Positions 1 to 8,826 of a stretch of DNA of 64,000 nt are shown here, piece by piece (within the stretch, counting starts at the first letter, position 1; the number at the start of each line of letters is the position of its first letter). The translations under genes were made by a program, and so were the position numbers. Under the pieces are notes generated by a model. That model made no database searches. It was not told the DNA's origin and saw nothing but the letters and a program-made list of their open reading frames with translations. The stretch comes from an alpha proteobacterium BAL199 (GTDB lineage: Bacteria > Pseudomonadota > Alphaproteobacteria > Thalassobaculales > Thalassobaculaceae): contig ABHC01000008.1 of the NCBI GenBank assembly GCA_000171835.1, forward strand, positions 62,001 through 126,000, read 5' to 3'.

Positions 1-2
1 GC

Positions 3-959
3 TGGAAAATGCACTCCGCGTTTGCCGGCAAGATCGCCGTCATCGGCGAAGGTGCCGTCAACATCTCGGACACCGTTACAAGCATGTCCGGTGGCGACGT
101 CACCCTGAAGATGTTCGAGCCAGGCGCGCTGGTTCCGGGTACCCAGTATTATGATCCGGTTTCCAGCGGAGCGCTTGACGCCGCGTTCGGTACGCCGGGT
201 TATAACGTCAATAAGAACAACGCATTCGCTTTCTTCTCGGCGGTTCCGTTCGGTCCGAACGGCGGTGAGTACTTGGCATGGATGCGCTATGCCGGCGGCG
301 AGGAAATGGCCACCGAGCTCTACGCTCGTGACAAGATCCGCTACAATCTCTGCGGTGTTATCGCACCGGAGTCCTCAGGCTGGTTCCGCAACGAGATCAA
401 GTCTCTTGATCAGTTGAAGGGCCTGAAGATGCGGTTCTTCGGCCTCGGCGCGAAGGTCATGGAGAAGTTCGGCGTGTCGACCCAGCTGTTGGCTGGCGGT
501 GACATCTACCCGGCCCTGGAGCTCGGTTCGATCGATGCGACCGAATTCTCGATGCCGGCAATCGACAAGGATTTGGGTTTCTACCAGATCGCCAAGCACA
601 ACTACTTCCCAGGTTGGCACCAGCAGTCGACGATGAACGAGTTGCTGATCCACCAGCCGTACTATGACGCGTTGGACGCCACTCAGAAGGCGGTCATCAG
701 GGGCGGTTGTGACGCGAACGTGATGTACATGTTCGTCCGCGGCGAAGCGATCCAGTTCGCGGCGATGAAATTCCACCAGGAAAAGGGCGTCACCATTCAT
801 CGCTGGTCGGATGCCGACCTCGCGAAGTTTGAGGCTGCCTGGGAAGAAGTCATCACCGACGAAATCAAGGACAACGCAGACTCCAAGAAGATCTGGGCGT
901 CTCTGAAGTCCTTCCGCAAGGACTACGCGATCTGGAAGGACAACGGCTATCTGAAGTAA
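3..959 (+). CDS. TRAP transporter substrate-binding protein (5' partial)
   Basis: This is the periplasmic solute receptor of a TRAP transporter, of the DctP/TakP-FcbT type, which hands an organic acid to the membrane subunits encoded next. The frame is open to the window edge and no signal peptide is seen, so the Met at 9 is an internal residue and the gene begins upstream. Family features are the N-terminal WKMHSAF strand, the segment LDQLKGLKMRFFGLGAKVM, and the GGDIYPALELGSIDATEF region that contacts the ligand carboxylate in TakP-like receptors. The C-terminus is complete. The gene precedes dctQ and dctM on the same strand, but 195 bases and hairpins intervene. The ligand cannot be read from the sequence; a monocarboxylate or 2-oxoacid is a guess. 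Confidence 0.9.
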   Translation, partial: WKMHSAFAGKIAVIGEGAVNISDTVTSMSGGDVTLKMFEPGALVPGTQYYDPVSSGALDAAFGTPGYNVNKNNAFAFFSAVPFGPNGGEYLAWMRYAGGEEMATELYARDKIRYNLCGVIAPESSGWFRNEIKSLDQLKGLKMRFFGLGAKVMEKFGVSTQLLAGGDIYPALELGSIDATEFSMPAIDKDLGFYQIAKHNYFPGWHQQSTMNELLIHQPYYDALDATQKAVIRGGCDANVMYMFVRGEAIQFAAMKFHQEKGVTIHRWSDADLAKFEAAWEEVITDEIKDNADSKKIWASLKSFRKDYAIWKDNGYLK

Positions 960-997
960 GATCTGCCGAACGTTCTACAGATTGTTGAAGACTTGCA

Positions 998-1097
998 TGC
1001 GGTGCTGACCTGTTGCCGGTTGGCGGGAGGCAGCACCGCAACTTTTACAAGCCCGACCGAGTCGGCATTGTTGCCGGGGAAGTCGGGTGTCTTTTTA
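998..1097 (+). promoter_or_regulatory. Hairpins and T-run between TRAP receptor and permease genes
   Basis: A perfect 10-bp stem (TGCGGTGCTG at 998-1007 with CAGCACCGCA at 1031-1040) is followed by ACTTTT. A second set follows: CCGAC at 1053-1057 can pair with GTCGG at 1061-1065, or as CCCGAC with GTCGGG at 1082-1087, which is followed by CTTTTT at 1091-1096. The arrangement resembles a partial terminator or attenuator that would keep receptor expression above permease expression. No experiment supports it. Confidence 0.5.
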
Positions 1098-1154
1098 GGT
1101 GTAACGCATTTGTTTGGTAGTTGAGGCACAAGAACCACTACTGGGGAACGCCCG

Positions 1155-1844
1155 ATGCGCAGTCTTCTACAGGTCGCCAACCAGCTTGAACGCTTTCCAC
1201 AGATGTTTGGAAAGGTTGGAGCCTGGCTGATCCTTCCGTTGATTTTCATCATCATGTTCGACGTGGTGACAAGAAAGTTCACGGTCGTTCAACAGGCGAT
1301 CATGAACTCGCCGCTGTACGTGATCCTGTCGCCAACGAAGTTACAGGAAATGGAATGGCACCTGCACGCTGCTCTCTTCCTCTTGGCGTTGGGGTATGCG
1401 TACACGGTGAACGCGCATGTGCGCGTCGATCTGATGCGGGAGAAGATGAGCGACCGCGGTCAGGCTTGGGTCGAATTGATGGGGATCCTCTTCTTGATGA
1501 TCCCGTACATCGTGGTCGTGCTGTTTTACGGCTGGACGTTCTTCTATCAGGCTTGGGAGTCGAATGAGGCGTCCGACGCGATGACCGGCCTGTCGCACCG
1601 CTGGGTCATCAAATCGTTCGTGCTGATCGGGCTGTTCCTCGCTTTGATGGCCGGCGTATCGACCCTGCTTCGACAAGTGGTGTTTCTCTTCGGACCGGAA
1701 GAACTGCGTCCGGAGGTCAAGATGAACATGCTCACATCCGCCGTGGCAGAGCATCTTCCGAAGATCGAAGACGACGATGAAGGCAACGATATCGCGAAGC
1801 TCGAGGGTCACTATGATGACTCCGAGATCGTGCGGGGAGGCTGA
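1155..1844 (+). CDS. TRAP transporter small permease (DctQ type)
   Basis: This is the small membrane subunit of the TRAP transporter, with about four transmembrane helices. It binds the large permease and helps receive the substrate receptor. At 229 residues it is somewhat longer than the simplest DctQ proteins; an acidic, hydrophilic tail (IEDDDEGNDIAKLEGHYDD) follows the last helix. Hydrophobic segments are visible at about residues 22-40, 75-92, 113-133 and 160-180. A GGGGAACG ribosome-binding site precedes the ATG. The stop codon is three bases from the GTG start of dctM, so the two permease genes are co-translated. Confidence 0.9.
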   Translation: MRSLLQVANQLERFPQMFGKVGAWLILPLIFIIMFDVVTRKFTVVQQAIMNSPLYVILSPTKLQEMEWHLHAALFLLALGYAYTVNAHVRVDLMREKMSDRGQAWVELMGILFLMIPYIVVVLFYGWTFFYQAWESNEASDAMTGLSHRWVIKSFVLIGLFLALMAGVSTLLRQVVFLFGPEELRPEVKMNMLTSAVAEHLPKIEDDDEGNDIAKLEGHYDDSEIVRGG

Positions 1845-1847
1845 GCC

Positions 1848-3218
1848 GTGGATTTCTATTGGGAGGACTACCTCGCGGTCTACATGTTCGCGGCGCTTGC
1901 GTTCGGACTGTTTTCCGGGTTTCCGGTCGCCTTCGTGGTTGGAGGTGTTGGCCTTGCGTTCGGCTTCATCGGAGCGTCAGTCGACTACTTTTCGTTGATC
2001 GAGTTCTACAACATCCTGCCACGCATCTGGGGTGGTGCTGCCGCCAATCCGGTGCTGGTCGCGGTTCCCTGTTTCATTTTCATGGGCACGATGCTGGAGC
2101 GATCCGGTGTCGCCAATGACCTGCTCGACATCCTGGAGATCCTGTTGCGCCGGGTCCCCGGTGGGCTCGCCCTCTCGGTCACGGTCATGGGCACGATCAT
2201 GGCGGCAACCACCGGCATCATCGGTGCATCGGTCGTGATGATGACTCTGATGGCGCTGCCGACCATGCTGCGGCAGCGCTACCAGAAAGAGTTGGCCACC
2301 GGCACGCTGGCCGCCTCCGCCACACTGGGAATCCTAATTCCACCGAGCATTATGCTCGTGATCATGGCCGACCTTCTGGCGATCTCGGTTGGTAATCTGT
2401 TCCTGGGTGCCATCCTGCCGGGGCTGCTGTTGTCCGGCCTGTACTTCGCGTACATCCTGGCGGTATCGGCGCTTAAGCCACACTGGGCACCGTCACTGTC
2501 GGACGATGTCGGCCCGGACACTCACGCCGGAATGGCGTTGATGCTCTTGAAGGGTTTCGTTCCGCCGGTGTTTCTGATCACGCTGGTGCTGGGTTCGATC
2601 TTCGCAGGTTGGGCGACCCCGACCGAGGCAGCCGGCGTTGGCGGATTCGGCTCGTTGATTTTGGCTATCGTCAACCGTAAATTGACGTGGTCGGTCGTCA
2701 AGGATGTCTGTGAGCGGACCGCTCTGACGACCGGCATGATCTTCTTCATCTTCATGGGAGCGACGGCGTTCTCCTATGTGTTCCGTTCGCTCGGCGGCGA
2801 AGACCTCATCATCGAGTTCATCGAGCACCTTGGCTTCGAGGCCTGGGGGTTGTTGTTCGTCCTGATGTTCACGATCTTCATCCTCGGGTTCTTCTTTGAC
2901 TGGATCGAAATTACCCTGATCGTGCTGCCGGTGTTCACACCGATCGTCGAACTGATGGATTTCGGAACGCACGTCGAGGGCCGCGATGTCATCTATTGGT
3001 TCGCGATCCTGGTCGCCGTTAACTTGCAGACATCGTTCCTGACGCCACCGTTCGGCTTCGCCTTGTTCTACCTGAAGGGTGTCGCGCCAAACTCGGTGAA
3101 GATCCAGAACATCTACCGAGGCATCGTGCCGTTCGTCTGCCTGCAGGTGATGGGGCTGGTTGCCGTGATCATCTGGCCGCAGATCACCCTGTGGCTGCCG
3201 TCCGTCCTCCTGGACTGA
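1848..3218 (+). CDS. TRAP transporter large permease (DctM type)
   Basis: This is the 456-residue ion-coupled transport subunit of the TRAP system, with about twelve hydrophobic segments, belonging to the ion transporter superfamily. Typical DctM signatures are GGVGLAFGFIGA near the N-terminus, MAATTGIIGASVVMMTLMAL, the loop ATLGILIPPSIMLVIMADL, and NLQTSFLTPPFGFALFYLKG near the end, all family-conserved. Start is GTG at 1848, three bases after dctQ, with GGGGAGG upstream. A strong bidirectional terminator lies 28 bases past the stop, so the operon ends here. Family call is secure; the substrate is unknown. Confidence 0.95.
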   Translation: MDFYWEDYLAVYMFAALAFGLFSGFPVAFVVGGVGLAFGFIGASVDYFSLIEFYNILPRIWGGAAANPVLVAVPCFIFMGTMLERSGVANDLLDILEILLRRVPGGLALSVTVMGTIMAATTGIIGASVVMMTLMALPTMLRQRYQKELATGTLAASATLGILIPPSIMLVIMADLLAISVGNLFLGAILPGLLLSGLYFAYILAVSALKPHWAPSLSDDVGPDTHAGMALMLLKGFVPPVFLITLVLGSIFAGWATPTEAAGVGGFGSLILAIVNRKLTWSVVKDVCERTALTTGMIFFIFMGATAFSYVFRSLGGEDLIIEFIEHLGFEAWGLLFVLMFTIFILGFFFDWIEITLIVLPVFTPIVELMDFGTHVEGRDVIYWFAILVAVNLQTSFLTPPFGFALFYLKGVAPNSVKIQNIYRGIVPFVCLQVMGLVAVIIWPQITLWLPSVLLD

Positions 3219-3246
3219 TCGCAGTCTTCTTGGACCAGACATAAAC

Positions 3247-3274
3247 AAGGGCCGCTCCTCCGGGAGCGGCCCTT
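3247..3274. terminator. Bidirectional rho-independent terminator
   Basis: A perfect 12-bp stem, AAGGGCCGCTCC with GGAGCGGCCCTT, closes a TCCG tetraloop. It carries A's on one side and TT on the other, so it can work on both strands. It lies between the convergent dctM and mgsA ends. Confidence 0.85.
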
Positions 3275-3312
3275 CGTCATTCCAGAACACGGACAAGTGG
3301 TTGGAACGAACG

Positions 3313-3762
3313 CTACCGACTGCTGCCCGGCACCACCCGCTCAAGATAGGACGCGTAGTCAGTGTCCCTCGGCGCGTACTCGGCGTCGAACAGCGGGCTG
3401 GAGATCACGAAATCGGCGGTCGTGCGGTTGCACGCCATCACGATATTGTAGACCGTTGAAAGCCGGACCAGCGCCTTGACGTCGACGTCGTGCGGCATCG
3501 CCGACATCGGGTCGGAGAAGAAGATCAACGCGTCGAGCCCGCCTTCCGCGATCAATGCACCCATCTGCTGATCACCGCCGAGCGGTCCGCTTTTCAGACG
3601 CTTAATGGACAGCCCCAGGCGATCTGCGATCATCCCACCGGTCGTTCCGGTTGCCCATAGTTCATGCACCGCAAGCCGCGCGCTGTGCGTGGTGGCCCAA
3701 TCAAGCAGATCCGCCTTCCGTGCATCGTGGGCGATCAGCCCGATCCGCTTGCGCCGCTCCAT
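3313..3762 (-). CDS. mgsA: Methylglyoxal synthase
   Basis: Cytoplasmic lyase converting dihydroxyacetone phosphate to methylglyoxal and phosphate, a glycolytic bypass that relieves sugar-phosphate stress. The 149 residues match the family length. The phosphate- and catalysis-related motif [11 protein letters not shown] contains the catalytic Asp, the N-terminal LIAHD carries a conserved His, and [12 protein letters not shown] holds the second conserved His. I start at the ATG of MERRKRIG; the open frame continues further upstream only through the end of the cupin gene. It follows the cupin gene by 17 bases and probably shares its transcript. Confidence 0.95.
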   Translation of the reverse strand: MERRKRIGLIAHDARKADLLDWATTHSARLAVHELWATGTTGGMIADRLGLSIKRLKSGPLGGDQQMGALIAEGGLDALIFFSDPMSAMPHDVDVKALVRLSTVYNIVMACNRTTADFVISSPLFDAEYAPRDTDYASYLERVVPGSSR

Positions 3763-3779
3763 ATCACGCCCGCTCGCCG

Positions 3780-4292
3780 TCAACGGATGAACTGGTCGAC
3801 GTAGTCCGATCCCAACCCGACCTCGGTATAGTGCTTGCGGCACATGTCGAGTTTGGCGAACACATCCTCGAAACCGGTACACCGTCCGTGCTCGTCGACG
3901 TAATACATGCAGCCGGAGATGTTGAAGAACGTGATCATCTCCTCGCAATCCTCGTCGACCACCAGCGTATGGGTCTCGCCAGGCGGCTCGAACACGTAGG
4001 AGCCTTCGGTCGCGACCCAGTCGTGCTCAAGGTAGCGCCATTGGCCCTTCAGGACGAAGCCGTGGACCGGTGCCGGATGCAGGTGCCGGCTGAGAACGCC
4101 CGATTTGCGCACCCGGAGCAGATTGCACCAGCCGCCGTTCAAGGTGTTGAACATCAACGGTCGGAACCAGACATTGGGCGCCTGCGGCACCCAGACTCGC
4201 TCGTCGTCCGGCATCGCCTTTTCGACGATCTCCATCGGCGACAACGGATGGGTCGACGCCGGGCGCTGCTGGTCGGCACTGCGCGCTCGCAT
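3780..4292 (-). CDS. Cupin protein, dihydroxyacetophenone-dioxygenase-like
   Basis: Single-domain cupin of 170 residues, similar in layout to the 2,4'-dihydroxyacetophenone dioxygenase and ChrR-type cupins. A metal site can be read in [16 protein letters not shown] (His-x-His plus a third His) and the later ETHTLVVDE. This arrangement would bind Fe or another divalent metal. The first 19 residues are polar and may not be translated; Met20 (MEIVEKAMP) is an alternative start. It lies immediately upstream of mgsA on the same strand, suggesting a link to reactive carbonyl or diketone metabolism. That link is inference, and the substrate is unknown. Confidence 0.75.
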   Translation of the reverse strand: MRARSADQQRPASTHPLSPMEIVEKAMPDDERVWVPQAPNVWFRPLMFNTLNGGWCNLLRVRKSGVLSRHLHPAPVHGFVLKGQWRYLEHDWVATEGSYVFEPPGETHTLVVDEDCEEMITFFNISGCMYYVDEHGRCTGFEDVFAKLDMCRKHYTEVGLGSDYVDQFIR

Positions 4293-4434
4293 GACGGTAA
4301 ATCCCTGATAGATTTCGACGAGGCGGACCTTAGCGACGTTTCCGGCAGATGTTGAGTCGGACGGACCAGCCCGCCTGATGCCGACGGCAGGGAACCGTTA
4401 CCTGCCCGGTCCGTTCAGTTCGTCGGGCGATCGC

Positions 4435-4483
4435 ACATCTGTCCGACATCACCGTGACCGTCTCAAAAGACATCTGACATCGG
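4435..4483. repeat. Four ACATC repeats in a divergent promoter region
   Basis: ACATC occurs at 4435, 4446, 4470 and 4477, twice as ACATCTG (4435 and 4470, 35 bases apart). The cluster sits between the divergent cupin and creA genes and could be an operator array. No regulator is identifiable. Confidence 0.35.
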
Positions 4484-4549
4484 TCTGAGCGGTCCATATA
4501 TGCACTGCGGCCAAGATGGCTGCGATGCCGGACAGCCCCAAGGAAGAAC

Positions 4550-5065
4550 ATGATCGATCACGCGCTCCTATCACCCTGGCCGCGCCTTCGCCGACGGATG
4601 CTTGCCGGCTTGGCGACCATCTGGCTGATCACGCCAGTCCCGATCGCGCAGGCCGACGAGATCGGCGAGGTCACCACCGCGTTCAAATTGCTCGGTGCCA
4701 ACCACAAGATCGTTGTTGAAGCCTTCGACGACCCCGAAGTCGCCGGCGTCTCCTGTTTCCTGTCGCGGGCGAAGACCGGCGGCATCAAGGGATCGCTCGG
4801 TTTGGCAGAGGACACCTCGGACGCATCCATCGCCTGTCGCCAAACCGGACCAATCGAGATCAAACACCGCCTCGCCGACGGCGAACGGGTGTTCCGCGAA
4901 CGCACATCACTGCTGTTCAAAACCATGCAGGTCGTCAGGTTCCACGACGAGAAACGCAACACTTTGGTCTACCTCACCTACTCCGACAAACTGGTCGACG
5001 GTTCGCCGAAGAACTCGATCTCGGCAGTGGTCATCCGACCCTGGTCGACCGCAAGCGGCAATTGA
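4550..5065 (+). CDS. creA: CreA family exported protein
   Basis: Small periplasmic protein of the CreA family (171 residues with leader), conserved in Proteobacteria and of unknown biochemical role. An N-terminal signal peptide is visible: basic WPRLRRRM, a hydrophobic core, and cleavage after AQA before DEIGEV. The mature part shows the family pattern: a [19 protein letters not shown] segment, then [13 protein letters not shown], then [20 protein letters not shown]. Two cysteines (in VSCF and IACR) are conserved and may form a disulfide. AAGGAAG lies just before the ATG. The next gene is 58 bases downstream. Confidence 0.9.
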   Translation: MIDHALLSPWPRLRRRMLAGLATIWLITPVPIAQADEIGEVTTAFKLLGANHKIVVEAFDDPEVAGVSCFLSRAKTGGIKGSLGLAEDTSDASIACRQTGPIEIKHRLADGERVFRERTSLLFKTMQVVRFHDEKRNTLVYLTYSDKLVDGSPKNSISAVVIRPWSTASGN

Positions 5066-5123
5066 TCCGAGGGACAGCTGGGTCAACTGAGCTGCCGAGA
5101 CGCCAAGAAAGGAACAACCGATC

Positions 5124-5999
5124 ATGGTCAGGTGGCGCGGACGGGAATCCAGCCAAAACGTCGAGGATCGCCGCGCAGCCAGCGGTGGCGGCAGATCCCT
5201 GCCGATGCTTCTGTTGCGCCTCGTGTTTACTCGGTTCGGCATTGTCGGCGTGGCGGCCCTTGCCGGCGGCTACTTCGCGCTTCAGGCGGTCGGAATCGAC
5301 CCTATGCTGTTGCTGGCGCCCCAAAGCGAGCAACAACAGCGACCGCAGTCGTCTGCCAGCAACGAGCAGTTCGCCTTCGCCAGTATCATCCTGGCCGAGA
5401 CGGAGACCGTCTGGGAGGCGCTCTTTGCGGCATCGGGTGGGCGCTATCCGCCTCCGACCCTGGTGGTGTTCAGCGGCCAGGTCCATTCGGACTGCGGCGC
5501 CGCCAGCAGCGCCTCGGGACCGTTTTACTGTCCGGCAGACCAGAAAATTTACCTGGACACCACTTTTTTCGGTGAACTCGCACAGCGGTTTCGGGCGCCT
5601 GGTGACTTCGCCGCCGCCTATGTCATCGCGCACGAGGTCGGCCACCACGTTCAGGATCTAGTCGGGACCTTGTCGGACGTTCATCAACGTCAGGCCGGAC
5701 TGGGGCCGGCCGCAATCAACGCCCTGCAGGTGCAGGTTGAACTACAGGCCGACTGTTACGCCGGGCTGTGGGCCCACCACGCCGAGCGCACCGCCGGCTT
5801 GCTCGAGGAAGGGGACATCGCTGAAGGAATGGCAGCGGCGGCCGCGATCGGCGACGACCGGCTGCAACGCAATTCCGGGCGCCGCGTCGACCCGGAATCG
5901 TTCACTCACGGCACGTCCCAGCAGCGTCAGCGGTGGTTCCTGCGCGGCTACCGAAGCGGCGAAACCGGGGCCTGCGATACCTTCGCAGGCCCTCTCTAA
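5124..5999 (+). CDS. Neutral zinc metallopeptidase, YpfJ family
   Basis: Membrane-anchored putative zinc peptidase of the YpfJ/KPN_02809 family (COG2321), 291 residues. One transmembrane helix lies at about residues 33-53, so the catalytic part is probably periplasmic. The zincin motif HEVGH is at 170-174, followed by HVQDLVG. A later acidic stretch, VELQADCYAGLWAHH, supplies the third ligand region typical of this family. The segment SGPFYCPADQKIYLDTTFF is also diagnostic. AAAGGAA precedes the ATG. Substrate unknown. The 3' end of the coding sequence forms part of a terminator hairpin. Confidence 0.93.
   Translation: MVRWRGRESSQNVEDRRAASGGGRSLPMLLLRLVFTRFGIVGVAALAGGYFALQAVGIDPMLLLAPQSEQQQRPQSSASNEQFAFASIILAETETVWEALFAASGGRYPPPTLVVFSGQVHSDCGAASSASGPFYCPADQKIYLDTTFFGELAQRFRAPGDFAAAYVIAHEVGHHVQDLVGTLSDVHQRQAGLGPAAINALQVQVELQADCYAGLWAHHAERTAGLLEEGDIAEGMAAAAAIGDDRLQRNSGRRVDPESFTHGTSQQRQRWFLRGYRSGETGACDTFAGPL
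5968..5992. terminator. Terminator overlapping the end of the metallopeptidase gene
   Basis: The stem GGGCCTGCGA (5968-5977) pairs with TCGCAGGCCC (5983-5992) around a five-base loop, just before the stop codon. It separates the convergent peptidase and sugar-kinase genes, whose ends are only 7 bases apart. There is no clear T-run. Confidence 0.5.
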
Positions 6000-6006
6000 C
6001 GGGCCC

Positions 6007-6939
6007 TCAACGCGCCAGCAGTGCCCGCACTGCCTCAGCCCTCGGGATCGGAGCGACGGCACCATAGCCGGTGGTGGTAAGGGCCGCGGCCGCGTTGGCG
6101 TAGCGGGCCGCTTGGAACGGGTCATCGCCAGCAGCAAGCCGGGCCAGGAACGCGCCGTCGAAAGTGTCGCCTGCCCCGGTCGCGTCGACCGCGGTGACCC
6201 GGAACGGAGTGATCCGCTCTCGTCGTTCAGGGGTAGCCACTAACGCACCGTCCGCCCCGAGCTTCAGCGCCACCACTCGCGGGCCGCGGCGAAGATAGGC
6301 ATCGGCAATCGCATCAGGGTCCTCAAGTCCGGTCAACGCCCGCGAATCGTCAACCGACGGCAGGGCGATGGTGCAACGCTCGATCGCGCCGTGCATGACG
6401 GCGCGCGCGCGCTCCAGCGACCAGAGCTTGAGGCGCAGATTGGTGTCATAGGCCACCTCACAACCGGCACTCCGCGCCTCTTCGATCAGCCGGAATCCAG
6501 CATCGCACGGCCCCTCACCGACTGCCTGGCTGATCCCCGACAACTGAACGATCCGAACCCGCGGCAGCAGCGAAACAGGGAGGTCCTCCGGCCGGTATCG
6601 GCTGGCAGCGGAGCCCGCGCGGTAGTAGCTGAAATCCCGGCCGGCCGGATTGGGAGTGATGAAATACAGCCCGGTCGGAGCAGCCGCCACCGTGTGTACA
6701 TTGGAGTCGTCGACGTTCTCGCGGCGCCAGAGCGCCCGCAGTTCCCGTCCGAAGGTGTCGTCACCGACCGCCGATGCATAGGCGGTGCGCGCGCCCTGCC
6801 GCGACGCGGCGATGGCGCAGTTCGATGTATCACCACCGTAACCGGGCCGATAAGCCGCCTCTCCACCCTCCCCGTCAATGCGGGTGAGTTCCATGAGCGG
6901 CTCGCCGAAGCAGAGGAGATCGATGTCGCGTGTTGTCAT
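6007..6939 (-). CDS. PfkB-family sugar kinase, 2-keto-3-deoxygluconate kinase-like
   Basis: Cytoplasmic ribokinase-fold kinase, most like 2-dehydro-3-deoxygluconokinase, which makes KDPG from KDG. PfkB signatures: N-terminal CFGEPLMEL, the substrate-lid region RPGYGGDTSNCAIAASRQG, and the C-terminal anion-hole motif VDATGAGDTFDGAFLARL with the catalytic Asp of GAGD. I start at the ATG of MTTRDIDLL (310 residues). An upstream TTG would add 12 residues. It is divergent from the RraA-led catabolic operon across about 160 bases, which suggests a shared sugar-acid pathway. Substrate specificity within PfkB is not certain. Confidence 0.8.
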   Translation of the reverse strand: MTTRDIDLLCFGEPLMELTRIDGEGGEAAYRPGYGGDTSNCAIAASRQGARTAYASAVGDDTFGRELRALWRRENVDDSNVHTVAAAPTGLYFITPNPAGRDFSYYRAGSAASRYRPEDLPVSLLPRVRIVQLSGISQAVGEGPCDAGFRLIEEARSAGCEVAYDTNLRLKLWSLERARAVMHGAIERCTIALPSVDDSRALTGLEDPDAIADAYLRRGPRVVALKLGADGALVATPERRERITPFRVTAVDATGAGDTFDGAFLARLAAGDDPFQAARYANAAAALTTTGYGAVAPIPRAEAVRALLAR

Positions 6940-7097
6940 GGCGCGCAAGGTGACCGAGCCCGAGGAATCCGGCAAGCCCGATCGGCCAAACCTGTTGCCT
7001 AGGCCCCGACCCCTGCTAGTGTGTCATCATATGTCTTTCGGGCCGACCGGCCATCGAATGCATCACCCGTACGCATCGCCAACAAGGGACGCAAACA

Positions 7098-7799
7098 ATG
7101 ACCGAGATTTCGGCGGCAGATCTCGACCGCCTTACCGCCTGGGACACCCCGACGATCTGCAACGCGCTCGAGCTCACCAACCCGGAGCGGCGGGCCACCG
7201 GCTTCACCACCGGGCACATGGTCTGTGCCTTTCCAGAGCTGAAACCGGTCTGTGGTTACGCCCGGACCGCGACCATCCGCGCCGTGGCTCCGCCGGTCCG
7301 CACGGCCGCCGAGAACATGGCGACCCGGCAAGGCTACTACGAGTACGTTGCCGCAAAGCCCGGGCCAACTGTCGTCGTCATCCAAGATTTGGATCCGGAG
7401 CCGGGTTTCGGCGCGTTCTGGGGTGAGGTGAACACCGCCATCCACAAGGGCCTCGGAGCGCTCGGTGTTGTCACGGACGGGTCGATCCGCGATCTCGACG
7501 CCTGTGCCAAGGGCTTCCAACTGGTCGCCGGTCGCGTCGGGCCGAGCCATGCCCATGTCCACCTCGTCAGCCACGGCGGTCAGGTCAACATCTTCGGCAT
7601 GGTGGTGAACGACGGCGACATCATCCACGCCGACCGGCACGGCGCCGTCGTCGTGCCGCGCGATGCTGTCAAGAAGTTGCCGGACGCGGTCGAACTGCTG
7701 ACCCGCCGCGAGGCAGTGATTCTGGATGCCGCACGCGCGCCCGGCTTCAACATCGACAAGCTGAAGGCTGCGATGGGCCAGTCGGCCGAAATCCACTGA
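7098..7799 (+). CDS. RraA-type aldolase/decarboxylase family protein
   Basis: Protein of the RraA / 4-hydroxy-4-methyl-2-oxoglutarate aldolase family (233 residues). True family enzymes cleave 4-carboxy-4-hydroxy-2-oxo acids or decarboxylate oxaloacetate with Mg2+. The metal/substrate motif GVVTDGSIRDLDAC is intact, including the Arg-Asp pair, and the C-terminal DGDIIHADRHGAVVVP is the usual turn. First gene of a four-gene operon with a hydroxyacid dehydrogenase, an HpaI-type aldolase and an Ldh-type dehydrogenase, which makes a carbon-catabolic enzyme far more likely than an RNase E regulator. AAGGGA lies upstream of the ATG. Confidence 0.88.
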   Translation: MTEISAADLDRLTAWDTPTICNALELTNPERRATGFTTGHMVCAFPELKPVCGYARTATIRAVAPPVRTAAENMATRQGYYEYVAAKPGPTVVVIQDLDPEPGFGAFWGEVNTAIHKGLGALGVVTDGSIRDLDACAKGFQLVAGRVGPSHAHVHLVSHGGQVNIFGMVVNDGDIIHADRHGAVVVPRDAVKKLPDAVELLTRREAVILDAARAPGFNIDKLKAAMGQSAEIH

Positions 7800-7819
7800 C
7801 CAGAGCAGGACGCGCCATC

Positions 7820-8797
7820 ATGGCCAGCAACAAGAAGAAAGTCCTGGTCCTCAGCCCGCTTCACCCGGACGGCATGGCGCTGTTCGAGGGGCGGGAAGAT
7901 GTCGAGGTCGAGGTTCTGACCGATGTGTCGGAGGAGAACATCCTGCGGCACATCAAGGGCGTGCACGGGATCGGCGTTCGCGTCGCCACGATTTCGCGAA
8001 AGATCATCGAGGCCGCCGGCGGCACCCTGGAGGTCGTCTCCAGGCATGGCGTCGGCTACGATTCCGTCGATGTCGCGGCATGCACCGACAACGGCGTGCG
8101 GCTGGCGATTGCCCCGCGCGCCAACGCGCCGTCGGTTGCCGAGCAGGCCATGATGTACCTGCTGACGCTTGCCAAGCAGGTCGCTGCCTTCGACCCGATG
8201 ATCCGCCGCGGCGACTGGGCCAACCGGCACCAGGTTCAGGCGATCGACCTTGACGGCCGCACTCTGCTGGTGATCGGCCTGGGCCGCATCGGCTCGCGGG
8301 TGGTCAAGCGGGCGCGGGCGTTCGACATGCGGGTCATCGGCTACGATCCGTACGTCCCGGCCGACAAGATCCGGGAGATGGGCGCGGAACCGGTGTCCGA
8401 CTTCCGGACCGTTCTTGGCGAGGTCGACGCCGTGACGGTCCACTGCCCGCGTAATGCCGAGACCATCGGCATCATCGGTGAAGCAGAGCTCAACGCGTTG
8501 CGCCCCGGCGCGCTGGTGGTGAACTGCGCGCGCGGCGGGCTCGTTGACGAAGCGGCTCTGGTCGCGGCAATCCGTTCCGGTCAGGTTTCCGGTGCCGGCT
8601 TCGACGTATTCGACATCGAGCCCCCGGCACCAGACCACCCGTTCTTTGCCGAGAAACGCATCCTGATGACCCCGCATTCGGCGGGAATCAGCCTGGAGGC
8701 TGCGAAGCGCTCGGCGGTACAAACGGTAGAGAACATTCTGGCCACCTTCGACGGTACGCTCGATCCGGCCGTCGTCGTCAACAAAGAGGTCCTGTAA
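7820..8797 (+). CDS. D-2-hydroxyacid dehydrogenase (NAD-dependent)
   Basis: Dehydrogenase of the D-isomer-specific 2-hydroxyacid family (325 residues), close in layout to phosphoglycerate dehydrogenase without the ACT regulatory part. It oxidises or reduces a 2-hydroxy/2-oxo acid pair with NAD(P). The nucleotide fold shows LVIGLGRIGSRVVKRARAF followed by an Asp at the end of the second strand (GYDPY), favouring NAD. Catalytic residues are present: Arg in NCARGGLVDEAAL, Glu in FDIEPPAPDHPFF, His in MTPHSAG. Second gene of the operon, 20 bases after the RraA-type gene, with AGGA before the ATG. True substrate unknown. Confidence 0.93.
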   Translation: MASNKKKVLVLSPLHPDGMALFEGREDVEVEVLTDVSEENILRHIKGVHGIGVRVATISRKIIEAAGGTLEVVSRHGVGYDSVDVAACTDNGVRLAIAPRANAPSVAEQAMMYLLTLAKQVAAFDPMIRRGDWANRHQVQAIDLDGRTLLVIGLGRIGSRVVKRARAFDMRVIGYDPYVPADKIREMGAEPVSDFRTVLGEVDAVTVHCPRNAETIGIIGEAELNALRPGALVVNCARGGLVDEAALVAAIRSGQVSGAGFDVFDIEPPAPDHPFFAEKRILMTPHSAGISLEAAKRSAVQTVENILATFDGTLDPAVVVNKEVL

Positions 8798-8826
8798 GGG
8801 CCTGAAACCTGAGGAAGGAAACGCTC

